64,000 nt of DNA from positions 103,765,930 to 103,829,929 of the forward strand of contig OY282560.1 of assembly GCA_958295665.1 (NCBI GenBank), in the 5' to 3' direction. Shown in pieces: positions 22,600 through 32,590 of the stretch. Both the position numbers and the translations under genes were made by a program. Below the pieces are notes generated by a model. The model saw only the letters and a list, made by a program, of their open reading frames with translations. It searched no databases and was not told where the DNA came from. Each line of letters opens with the position of its first letter. Position 1 is the stretch's first letter. The DNA is from Tipula vernalis. Taxonomy: Eukaryota > Arthropoda > Insecta > Diptera > Tipulidae.

Positions 22600-23265
22600 A
22601 TGTGAACGGCCAATTAGGATGGAGCTTGGCTATTCCTTCACCGATTATGATCAAAATTGACATGTGCATTGGGAATGAGATTCTAAAATGATTTTTGGAT
22701 ATGGCTCTGTAATATGATCAATAAGAATATAACTTAGCTATTAACCGACTATGATGAATTTTTACGTTTCATATGGGTTCATTGCGCATATTCCAGGACC
22801 TGATTTAAAAATCATTTTAGAATCCCATTTCTAATGCACATGTCAAATTTCATCGTAATCGGTTTAGAAAGTTACATCATACTTAGCCATATTCCAGAAC
22901 TTCATCCAAACTCATTTTAGAATCCCATTTCCAATCCACAAGCCGAATTTCATCATAATTGGTTGAGAAATAGGAAAGCTCCATCATACTTCGCCAAATT
23001 CCAGAACTTCACCCAAAAAACATTTTAGAATCCCATTTCCATCGTACATCTCAAATTTCATCATAATCAAGTTCCATTGTACTTGGCCATATTCCAGAAC
23101 TTTATCCAAAAACCATTTTAAAATCCCATTTCCAATGCACACGGGCAAATTCCATCATACTTGGCCATATTCCAGAACTTCATCCAAAACTCATTTTAGA
23201 ATCCCATTTCCATCGCGGAAGTCAAATTTCACTAAAATCAGTTAAGAAATAGATAAGCTCCATCC
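22600..23265. repeat. imperfect tandem array, units of about 80-107 bases
   Basis: The core block ATTCCAGAACTTCATCCAAA followed by CATTTTAGAATCCCATTTCC recurs near 22891, 22998, 23091 and 23169, with a diverged unit near 22790. Spacings are about 107, 93 and 78. A single unit occurs in copy A of the dispersed repeat at about 18660-18720, so the array is an expansion inside that repeat family. Confidence 0.8.
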
Positions 23266-24010
23266 TAATTGGCCATTCATTTAATTTGCTAAAGGTTTAA
23301 TTTGAAATGTGAAAGGTTCAATTTGAGGTTTGAGATATTAACAGTGAGCTTTCTTAAGTCTTAAATAATATTTGTGTAAGGTTTGGTTCAATTCGGCCAA
23401 GTCGTGTGGATTGGTTCAAATATCTTACACATAATGCTGTACATACATACAAACACTCACTTTATTTTATAGGTTGCTCAACTGCTCACTAAACACTGGT
23501 CCATCTCAATCCCAATTCAACGCGCAAACGACCCCCAACTCAACCCTCAACCCAACCGCAAACTCTCTTTCAATTTAATTTTAAACCAGCATATGTAAAA
23601 AATTGGTCAACTGCTCACTATATCTTAACCCAACCCCAACTCAACTCCAACTCAACTTGAACTCGACCCGCAATTTGACCCCTAACTTAACCTTTAACTT
23701 AACCCCAAACTCAATACCCAACTCAATATTCAAACCAGCATTATATAAAAAATTGGTAAATATTTCTACAACCAGGTATTTTGGGTCAATTCGTATGGTA
23801 GGTACCCGACCCTCTTGACGCACAGGTTCCAAAAGCTTTTCAAATCTTGGCCTTGACCATAGAAACAGATTGGCAAAAAAAAATTCTAAATCGAACAAGA
23901 CTTTCTCGAGATACCATGGGTACAACAGAATACAGACATCCAGACAGACGGACGGACATTTTTTTTTGTTTTCATGTCTAAGAAAATCGATACCTCGTGT
24001 GTGCTTTGAT
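23266..24010. repeat. dispersed repeat with ACTCAACC tract, copy B
   Basis: Shares TTTAATT(C/T)GCTAAAGG, TCACTTTATTTTATAG, an ACTCAACC-type tract, TTTTGGGTCAATTCGTATGG, GACCCTCTTGACGCACAGG and the CAGACGGACGGACATTTT tail with copy A (18530-19345). Strand-specific frames within it (for example 23641-23925 minus) follow the repeat and are not genes. Confidence 0.65.
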
Positions 24011-24953
24011 CAGGCTCCTCCAGAATCTAAGGCGATTTGTGCCAATTGGGTTACCACATTGATGTTCCTCGAAAACTCCTCCATTGACAAAGCTGGATGA
24101 TAATCATGGGAACGCCTGCGATTACGAATTTTTTTAGTTTACATTGATATTTCTTGTATTGGGCTAAAGTTTCCCGGAGTACGATTTTGAGAAGGAACGA
24201 GAATTACCAAGACCAAATATTTTTGTCCATGACAGACATAACAGAAAATTCATATATTAAGCAATATTATTTCTCGAGATTTCTGGAGAATTTTTTGAAT
24301 CTCGAGAACGAGAATTTTCAAACCCAAGGGAACACGCAATCGATTTATAAAACCGGACGAAACATGTTTTTACTTTTTGTCTTTTAAATATAAAAACGAA
24401 TCAAATGTATATGTAGTATAAAATATTAATAGCTGATCAAAACTTCGGTCTTGAAAACTAACTTAGCTCCCAAATCAATTCCTAGCTGAACCTCTTAACT
24501 CGATATTCAGCTCAACGCAATCACCAAATCAACCGCCAACCCAACCCTCAACTCATTCACTAATTCAACCGCAAATCAACTTTAAAATCAACCCTTAACC
24601 TAACCCCAAACTGAATGCTAAAAGACTTATCTTCTTTCGAAATTTCCTCCCATGTCAAATTCTAGTCTGACAATTTAGAAGTCGGTCTTACACAAACGAC
24701 TCTCGGGTAAAAGCAACCCTATTAGTTTAAATAAAATTATGGAATTTGAAAAATGAGAATTAGAAACATATTTTGTCACGAAGGGCTTCATAAATATCCC
24801 CTCATTCACGAATCCGCAAAGTTGTATAATTTTGAGGAAGGAGGAGGATAATGCCTGTGAAGAACATAGCAAAAAAAAACAAATTTCTCGTATATGTACG
24901 TATACGTATTTACATGTACATATAAATTACCTAATATTATAATTCAATTCAGT
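24011..24953. other. non-coding, includes a short ACTCAACC tract
   Basis: No gene was recognised. An ACTCAACC-like run at about 24445-24615 is a third, short relative of the dispersed repeat. The frames at 24154-24387 and 24675-24872 have no family resemblance. Confidence 0.4.
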
Positions 24954-25270
24954 GGCGATTTTTGTTCAATAAATAAACCAAACAAGATTTGTCCTTAGTA
25001 TGCATTTGATGTAAAAAATTATCAAATGGTCGGTCCCTGGGGTCGGCTATATAAATAACAAGCAATATTTGCATCCAATGTTGTACGATATTTCGCCGAC
25101 GCAATTTGTTCAACAAAAATCAAAAGTCCCAAGGTCAAATGATTTTTATCGAATGTTCGTAGTATGCGCTAGATCGGAAATTCGAGAAAATCATTTGATC
25201 TTGGAACTTTTGATTTTTGTTGAATAAATTTAGTCACTTCAATCGTTTGTTCGACGACACAAAAATCGCC
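24954..25270. mobile_element. MITE with GGCGATTTTTGT ends and internal hairpin
   Basis: The outer ends GGCGATTTTTGT (24954-24965) and ACAAAAATCGCC (25259-25270) are exact inverted repeats. Inside, 25109-25146 and 25187-25224 form a second, nearly perfect 38-base inverted repeat with a 40-base loop. At 317 bases with no ORF, this is a typical non-autonomous inverted-repeat element. Its superfamily is unknown to me. Confidence 0.75.
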
Positions 25271-25327
25271 TAAATTTATACTATTTAGTTTACTCACACT
25301 ACTACATTTTTTGTTATTTGCTAAGAA

Positions 25328-25530
25328 CTTCACTTCGGTGGAGGATAATATAATTTATTTTATATTTTGGGGTTACCTTAAAGGTTATTTCAAGGTCAAA
25401 CTAGTTTTTTGAATAGGAACCTCTATTGTACTTAAACAATTGAACATCTTTTATTTGAAATATTTTTTTGTTCGACTGTCATTTGTCAAGGTTTCTAGTA
25501 AAGACAGTGGCATAACTACAAATTTCGGCC
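25328..25530. repeat. left arm of a large inverted repeat flanking the LOA-like LINE
   Basis: Contains CTTAAAGGTTATTTCAAGG and CAAACTAGTTTTTTGAATAGG (about 25378-25420), and about 85 bases later CAGTGGCATAACTA (25505-25518) followed by a C-rich run. The same blocks occur in reverse complement at 31331-31500. The two arms therefore face each other about 5.8 kb apart, around the LINE at 26071-30859. Confidence 0.7.
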
Positions 25531-26060
25531 CCCCTCCCCCCACCCGCAAAATCTTTCATAATCCCCTAAAAATTCTTCTTGTTGTACTTATGTATGAACA
25601 AGTAAAGCGTTTAGTTAAAGCCGTATTTCTTCTTATTGTCCAGACTCGCATTAATTAAGAGTATCCGATTTCCAGAGTATGAAACAGCAGGTGATCAGTT
25701 CAATGCCTATGACGTTTTCTAAATATATATATCGATAAAGCATTACAAGTTTGGAGTATAATTTGAAAAAAATCAAGAATCTCGAAATAATCTCAAAAGC
25801 CAAAGGAAATCCTATACAAAAAATACGTAAATAACCTGGACATTCTTTAATAATTTCGAATAACCTAGGAAATTTGAGACATCTCGAAAATTTTTGTAAA
25901 TATCATAATTCAAATTTATGTCTGTAAGTCTGCAAGTTCCCACAACTCAAAGCTAAGCGCAGAACATTACCTTACAAAATTCAAATAAATTTGAAAATCT
26001 TTAAAAATCTAGAAAACCAACAAATCGTGTAAATATCGAATTATTTATCAAGTAATTTAA
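25531..26060. other. non-coding AT-rich DNA
   Basis: No gene was recognised. It has repeated ATCTCGAAAA/AAATCTTTAAAAATC-like runs from about 25760 to 26030, similar to those at 1070-1300 and 30900-31100. Confidence 0.4.
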
Positions 26061-26070
26061 GGATAAGGAT
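26061..26070. repeat. target-site duplication of LOA-like LINE (left)
   Basis: GGATAAGGAT, repeated exactly at 30860-30869. Confidence 0.8.
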
Positions 26071-26510
26071 GTGGTGGTCTGGGCGTCTGGTGGAGGGGGG
26101 AACAAAGCTGTGTAGTAATCACCAGCTCCGTAACCTTCAGTAGAGTGAGCTCCAGCAGGCTGTTCTGGCCATGTTTTAGGCAGTCCTGTCTGGGGCTCAC
26201 GACCGCGTAAGGGGTAACCTAATCGTGGTTCGCAAGTGTACGTGCTACCTCCCCGTGGTGACCACCGGTAACTGATTGTTTGTTTACCGAACGACAGGCT
26301 AAAGTATGACGCTAAAGGAAGGGATAACCTTGACAAAAAACCCCAAATCCAAGGTGAGACACGTGCGGCGAGGGATGAATGGCCATGGGTTAGTTGGTCT
26401 CTAGCACGGAACTCCGGATACCTGGTGACCTCCGGTTTCAATTAGCCTTACCACAGTAAGAGGTGCTGCTGTGGTGGACCTTCTTTTTTTCTCAACAAAT
26501 CCGAAACTGC

Positions 26511-27438
26511 ATGGATATTTCAGAAATAAAAAAATATGAGGGAGGTGCTTCTCTAAACGCACCAATCTCAGAGGATGACAAGGTCCAACAGGGACCTACA
26601 TCTGAGAATTTTAATATGGAAAGCACGCTATCTGATGATAGCAGTGAACACACAAGCGCGGATACCATTATCGGTGACCGAGTACAAGGCGCACAAGTGC
26701 CATCTTTCTCGGACACCGCATCAGTGTATACAAACGCCGAAATTAAAAGCAGCCTCGAGTACTTGGAACTCGAGGATAGCAAGAAAAAGAGAAAGAGACT
26801 CAGCGGATCTGCGAAGAAGCGCCTTGCCCATCTTAAATTGGCGGGCATTCCTCACGAGGTAGCTCTGGCACAGTGCCAAATTAAAATAAAGATTGAACGG
26901 TCACTACCGCTTAACGGAGCCGGTCAGACGACACGACCCCAAAGAACACTCTTTGCCAACCGAAGGAAATTGTAGCTCACAAGATACGACAGGTCGGAAG
27001 CTAGGAGATGGTGGCAGCTCGGACGAGGTGAAACTAACCTACAAGGATGCAGTGAAGGCCATCAGGCTGGAAATAACCGACCAAGGCTTCCCAGAAGTCA
27101 AACTAGGTATCAGCCAGATCCTGGCTGTACAAGATAGCATCATGGATGCAGTGGCGGAACTACCAATGGACGGCATTAGCCCGACATTTTTAGGATGCTG
27201 CACGAGGAATGGATGGTTGACCGTCAACTGTGCTGACAAGGATACGGCGGAGTGGCTTACTGCCACTGTGCAGACCCTAAAGCCATGGGAAAACGCCAAC
27301 CTGAGAGCAGTCGGGAAGGACGAATTAACGCGCCACAAAATATTCTTCGTATATCTCCCTCGTTGCAAAAACGAGGCAAACGAGAAGATACTTTGCCGCT
27401 TGGGAGTCCAGAATAAGGATCTCAGGAACGCGGAGTGA
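26511..27438 (+). pseudogene. LINE ORF1 (nucleic-acid-binding, DUF4780-like), one frameshift
   Basis: The ATG at 26511 (MDISEIKKYEGG...) opens a hydrophilic Ser/Asp/Glu-rich N-terminus of about 80 residues, then a basic stretch (KKKRKRLSGSAKKRL). The frame closes at 26975. A second frame, overlapping from 26893 and open to 27438, continues with KLTYKDAVKAIRLEI, CTRNGWLTVNCADKDTAEWL and KPWENANLRAVGKDEL. That second part is a compact domain common in ORF1 of these fly LINEs (DUF4780-like, by my recollection). ORF1 proteins bind the element RNA. The frame change near 26893-26975 implies an indel or a programmed shift; an indel is likelier given the damage elsewhere. Confidence 0.75.
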
Positions 27439-27472
27439 ACAATTTTTGCAAGGAAAGACAGAGAGAATGATC

Positions 27473-30400
27473 TCCTCCAACTAACCTTGTCGGTGTCGCA
27501 ACAACCTACAAATCAACCTACATAGATCCAAGGCGGCCATATCTATGCTGAGTTGCCTCTTCAACACAAACAACTGGGACATAGCGCTTATCCAAGAGCC
27601 GTGGACCAACAATGGAAGAATTAAAGGTTTACCAAGTAAGACAGGTAAGCTAATTTACAACACAGAAGTAGAAAGGACGAGGACAGCGATTCTCTGTCGT
27701 TCGTGGTACAATATCTTCTCAATTAACCAATTTATTTCAAGAGACATAACTGCAGTCTCATTAGAGATACCTTTATCCAGAGGAGTAACGACCCACCTCC
27801 GGAAGAATTACAGAGCTTTACCAATTACTGAACAGCTCATGGGCAGAAGTTCATCATTGGTTGTGATGCTAATTCACACCACACAGTCTGGGGTAGCACC
27901 AACACCAATACAAGAGGTGAGCAACTTTTTGAATACTGTTCATCAAATAATATTGCTATAAATAATACAGGGAACGAGCCGACCTTTATGAATGCCATTA
28001 GAAGGGAGGTGTTGGACCTTACTATGTCTGACAATGGTACCAGCACAGTCCAGAATTGGCATGTATCGGGGAAAGCATCTTTGTCGGATCATAGGTATAT
28101 AAGATTTGATATTAAAACCAACCGAATAACAGAAACTACGGTAAAAATACCTAAAGGTACGGACTGGGCTGTCTTTACCAATAAACTACAAGACAATGTA
28201 GGGGGTTTACAGAACTCTATCGGCTCTGTTGCAGAGCTTGATAGCGTTGCTGATAATCTCACCAGGGCAATAATTGATGCCCATCACTCAAGTTCTCCTG
28301 AGGTGCGTGTTACAGGGACTAGGAATGTTCCTTGGTGGACCTCCGCCCTGGAGACTAAAAGAAAAACAGTGCGTAAGCTCTTTAAAAGAGCAAAAATAAC
28401 AGATGACTGTGCAGCGTATCGAACTGCCATCACCCAGTATAATGAGACTCTGAGGAAGAGCAAATGAGACAGCTGGAGAACTTTTTGCGGGAAGATAGAC
28501 GAGATTCCGACAGCTTGCCGACTCCAAAAAGTCCTCGCATTAGATCATAAAAACCCTCTGGGCTCAGTAAGAAGGCTGGACAGGACCTTAACCACATCAA
28601 GGGAAGATACTCTTGAATGTCTGGTGAAGGGACACTTTCCGGAGTGCACAATCATTGCGGGTCGGGAGGACCCAGATATGAGCGTGGTGCATCCATATCT
28701 AGTCCCAAGGGGGGCCTACAAGGGAGCGATGGAAATCTTCACCCCTGGAGAGTTGCGCTGGGCTATCAATTCATTTGGTCCCTTTAAGTCTCCAGGAGGG
28801 GATGGAATTTATCCTATTTTTCTTCAACGAGACCTGGATGTACTGGAGCCCCACCTAATCAAATTATACCATATAGAGCCAGCTTTAGTCTGGAATACAT
28901 CCCCAGATGCTGGAGGGAGGTAAGAGTTATATTCATACCAAAAAATGGGAATAAATCCCCCGAGGACATTAGGTTCTACAGACCTATTAGCTTTTTATAG
29001 AAAAAATATTGGGCCTGTATATCAGATTTAATGCAATACAAAGATGTCCTCTAAATCCTAGCCAACATGCTTATCAGGTGGGCAAATCCACGGAGACAGC
29101 CCTACATGAATTAATATCGGAAATCGAGAAACTGCTGTTACTGTTGCTCTTGGTAATGGACCACTTGCTCGCTATTTTGAGGAACTCTCGAATGTCAATC
29201 ATTGCTTATGCTGATGATCTGGTGGTGATGGTCAGGGGCAAATTTGAAAGCGCAATAGCTGAGCGTATGCAATATACTCTAACTAAGATTGGTAAACGAG
29301 TGGTGTGTTGAAGTGGGCCTTATAAAGTGGGCCTTACAAATCGGAGGAGAATTTCCTTTCCTCCAATAACTATGAACGGGGAAATACTCAAGATGACGTC
29401 TGAGGTTAAATATCTAGGGATCATTTTTGACCAAAAATTAACCTGGAACCACCACTTGAAAAACATCGTTAATAAGGCAAACAAAGCATACTTTGGGTGC
29501 CAACATATGTTTGGTAAAACATGGGGCCTAAACCCACAAATGATAATCTGGCTTAACCAAACCATCATAAGACCATTGATATCTTATGCAGCGTCTATAT
29601 GATGGCCAAGGACGGAGCAAATAAATGCTCGTTCAGCTTTAGACAAAATTGGGGGGCAAATCGGGAGCAATTAGGACCTGCCCTACTGCTGCCCTTGAAA
29701 GACTGCTGGGACTCTCACCACTCCACATACATGTCAAAAGTGTGATAGGTTTGAGAGCCATAAAACTGAAGGTAACAAGTCAGGTTTAAACTGACTAGTT
29801 CGGGACACAATAGCATCCTGGATAAACTAAACTTGGCAGACGATATTGCCCAGCTATCAGATATAATGGTAAAGACTACTGACTGCCGAAGGAACTTCAC
29901 GTTCCGGATACCCGAAAGGGACATGGTGGGGAACATCATTTCCTCCTTACCACAGCACGCATCGGTGTGGTATGCCGATGGGTCAAAAACAAACGAGGGC
30001 ACGGGTGCGTGGGTTATCGGGCCCGATTTTAGGCTCCGTATACCGTTGGGAAAGACCCCTACGGTTTTCTAAGCAGAAACCGTGGCCATCAAGGCTAGCG
30101 TGCTTCAGTGCCTCAAAAAGAAGTATGTAAGAATGGAGATCTACATAATCTCGGATAGCCAGGCTATTTTATTAGCCATTTTGCTACAGTAACCTTATAA
30201 GGCTGGGTAGGGACAACAAGGTTACCCTCTTGTGGTCCCCCGGCCACTCTAATATACCAGGAAATAAGGCCGCAGACACCTGTGCAAAAGAGGGTGCGGG
30301 TGGCATCTTCTACGGCCCCGAGCCTAGCGTTGCCTATTCCAAAGGCCATGTAGCGAGGAGAGTCCTCTTCTGGGAGCAGAGATGTTCTGCTTCACTCTGG

Positions 30401-30754
30401 GAGTCATCTCGGGGAATGAGACAGACAAAGAAGCTCCTAAATTACAAGATTACACACTTACAGGATATAATCAGAATGGATCGATCATCTTTGAAATCCC
30501 TCATATGGTACTTGACAGGACATGGTCCCTTTAACTACCATCTATTCAAAATGGGGAAAACCCCATCAGAGAACTGCAGATTCTGTAATCTGGGAAGAGA
30601 AACATCCGAACACTTGCTGTTCGAGTGCAGTGCGATCGCCCTAAGAAGAATTAAAACACTCAATGCTTATTCTGTTCAGTGGCCTCACGCCGACCCTGTG
30701 GATGTGCATGACCTTGTGGCGTTTATCAAGGACCTGGACCTACATTTCACATAG
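27473..30754 (+). pseudogene. LINE ORF2: endonuclease, deleted RT, RNase H
   Basis: Broken frames read in order. The endonuclease pieces are NWDIALIQEPW (about 27570-27605), a GCDANSHHTVWGS-like block near 27860 and LSDHRYIRFDI (about 28082). The linker VPWWTSALETKRKTVRKLF is at about 28327. RT pieces are FKSPGGDGIYPIFLQRDL (about 28785) and QHAYQVGKSTETALHELI (about 29057), then almost directly IIAYADDLVVMV (about 29195). Roughly 100 residues of the palm between these are missing. VKYLGIIFDQKLTWNHHL is at about 29406. RNase H pieces are VWYADGSKTNEGTGAWVIG (about 29967), SDSQA (about 30150) and WSPGHSNIPGNKAADTCAKEG (about 30232). A CRFC...EHLLFEC finger lies at about 30575-30635. Stops and the RT deletion make it inactive. 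Confidence 0.85.
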
Positions 30755-30859
30755 ATTGATTTCTCTACTCTTACACGGGGATGCACAATAGATCTTGCTG
30801 GTCGAAGTGCACAGGGTTCCTCTTACCAACCCACCCACTTTCAAAAAAAAAAAAAAAAG

Positions 30860-30869
30860 GGATAAGGAT
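30860..30869. repeat. target-site duplication of LOA-like LINE (right)
   Basis: GGATAAGGAT, identical to 26061-26070. Confidence 0.8.
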
Positions 30870-31319
30870 AAGCTCAACAAAACGATATGCAATAATAATG
30901 TAACCCTCAAATATTATCGGATAATTTCATAAATGTCGAACAATCATATTCTTCGAATAGGTCCTAAGATTTTCGAGTAACATCGAACTATCAAATAGAC
31001 CCGACAATCTCAAACATACTCGAATAATCTCCAAAATTCAGTCTCGAATATCATGCATCCCATTTCTATGCTATACTCCAATAATCTCGAGAAATTTTAA
31101 AACATGATCAAAAGATGAAATCCGAGACAAGAAGATATGAATCAAAACTTGATTTATACAAAGGTTGAAATTGAAGTGCAAAAGTGGTAAATTTGGAGTG
31201 CAAAATGTATATTACAAATAAATCAACCCCGCAGCAAACACTAAAATCGTTATCGTTATCGATGTCCAGATAGAAGAAGATTGAGAATTTGTTAGGCCTG
31301 TCTTGTGGCTGCGGCTGCT
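30870..31319. other. non-coding
   Basis: AT-rich sequence with repeated TCTCGAATA-like runs. No gene was recognised. Confidence 0.4.
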
Positions 31320-31500
31320 GCGGGTTCCTATAGTTATGTCACTGAGCAAAGATAAATGAAATTACAAAGTTAAAACTAACAGATGTAAAGAAACAAACGT
31401 CTTGTTTGTTCTGTCTGAATTATAAGGAAAATGACGGATCCTATTCAAAAAACTAGTTTGGCCTTGAAATAACCTTTAAGATCATTCTCCTCCCCCCTCA
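31320..31500. repeat. right arm of the large inverted repeat
   Basis: The reverse complement of 31331-31344 (CAGTGACATAACTA) and of 31437-31485 (CTTAAAGGTTATTTCAAGG...TTTTTTGAATAGGA) matches the left arm at 25328-25530. See that entry. Confidence 0.7.
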
Positions 31501-32043
31501 AAACCATACAACTTTTGTATGGAACACATTTTCCAGAAACCACCGATTTCGCGGTTTATTGAAATTTTCAAAATATTTAAAATGTGAGATATTTGCAAAA
31601 ATTATTACAACAAATAAATTAAACAGAAAAAATTGAATTAAAAATAAAATTGATCAACAATTTTTATTATAACAAAAATAATTTTGATAAAAAAATATCG
31701 TTTTTAAGCAAATAATCGATTGATTACAGATTCATTGTGTTAAAATACGGCACAGCAGTAGTTTCGACGCATTCTATATCACGAGACGGTGTGTATGTCT
31801 GTGTGTTCATCCCGCCCTATCATAAAATCTCATATTTCATCAAATTCGAGGTGGAAATTATATACTTGACAATATTTATTAATGACGGTATACCCTTCAT
31901 ATCAGTTGTATCAGTATAATGATAATAGCATTGCAGCTTGGATTGTGGTCCATTATTAAAACGTAGAAATACCTAAAATTATGTAAATTTTATTAATATT
32001 ATTCATGTAACATGCATGCGTTCGTTTATCTATATGTACTCAC
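31501..32043. other. start of the third intron of the G-alpha gene; no exon found
   Basis: On the minus strand this lies directly 3' of the donor at 32043-32042. It was read for the missing C-terminal exon of the alpha subunit (expected to encode the TCAT/TCAV-type nucleotide-contact loop and the alpha-5 helix). None was seen. It also holds no other recognisable gene. Confidence 0.4.
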
Positions 32044-32590
32044 CTCGCATTGTAAAAATTTCTGCACCTTATCTAATTCCTTGTAAATTGGTGATTCATC
32101 TGGAGACGCATTTTCATCGTAGTTCGGTTTAACCTGAAATTGGCCATATTCAGGGAAATATTTTTCCAAATATTTGCCGCCACTCAGTTTTTGTTCCAAA
32201 ATGTCCATTTTATTTAGAAATATGATTACACCATTTGTATTCAAAAATGGACTATTAATCAAATCGGACAATTTATTAAATGATTTTCGCAAATAATTTG
32301 ATTTTGAGTTGGCACAATCATTCAACACGTACTTATCAAAATCGGAGCATGATATCATGAAAATGATTACTTCGATGCCATCCAAAAATTTTAAAAATTT
32401 TGGTTTATTTTCATTTTGATTTGATATATCTTGCAATTTAAACATTTGTCGATGGTAGGTGGTGGTAAATGGATAAACAACTTCGAATTCAAAGCATATT
32501 GGTTTGTCCTTTTGATGGTAATTTTTTAGTATATCGGTTTCGGTCAGTTCATAGCTAGGCCTTGTAAATTCAACTATTTTATTCATAAAG
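32044..32590 (-). CDS. G-alpha exon 3 (switch regions and NKxD)
   Basis: The acceptor is TTAATTTACAG ending at 32591. The first C completes TAC to give RYFMNKI, matching the conserved xYFL of alpha subunits. It encodes degenerate switches I and II, GIEVIIFMISCSDFD, VIIFLNKMDILEQKL and FPEYGQF, then an acidic Pro-containing insert. It ends FLQCE/GTGAGTACA (GT at 32043-32042, phase 0). The intron between exons 3 and 2 is only 67 bases. Confidence 0.85.

Larger units (their letters stand above)
26071..30859 (+). mobile_element. LOA-like LINE, both ends present, internally damaged
   Basis: A 4.79-kb insertion with a 5' UTR (26071-26510), ORF1, ORF2 with C-terminal RNase H, a short 3' UTR and a poly(A) tail (30843-30858), flanked by a 10-bp target-site duplication. 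The 5' end starts with GTGGTGGTCTGGGCG and a GGAGGGGGG run, matching the 5' end of the small element at 49714-50442. Having both the true 5' end and the poly(A) shows a full-length integration. Frameshifts and a deletion in the RT make it non-autonomous now. The LOA-group assignment rests on the RNase H and the ORF1 type and is moderate. Confidence 0.85.

Noticed and set aside
26001..26441. Minus-strand Pro/Ser-rich frame of 146 codons
   Set aside because: It is antisense to the LINE 5' UTR, which is itself defined by the target duplication at 26061 and similarity to 49714-50442.
26492..26848. Minus-strand frame of 118 codons
   Set aside because: It is a shadow of LINE ORF1 on the opposite strand.
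31737..31919. Possible last exon of the G-alpha gene
   Set aside because: Neither strand here encodes anything like the TCAT loop or the C-terminal helix of alpha subunits.
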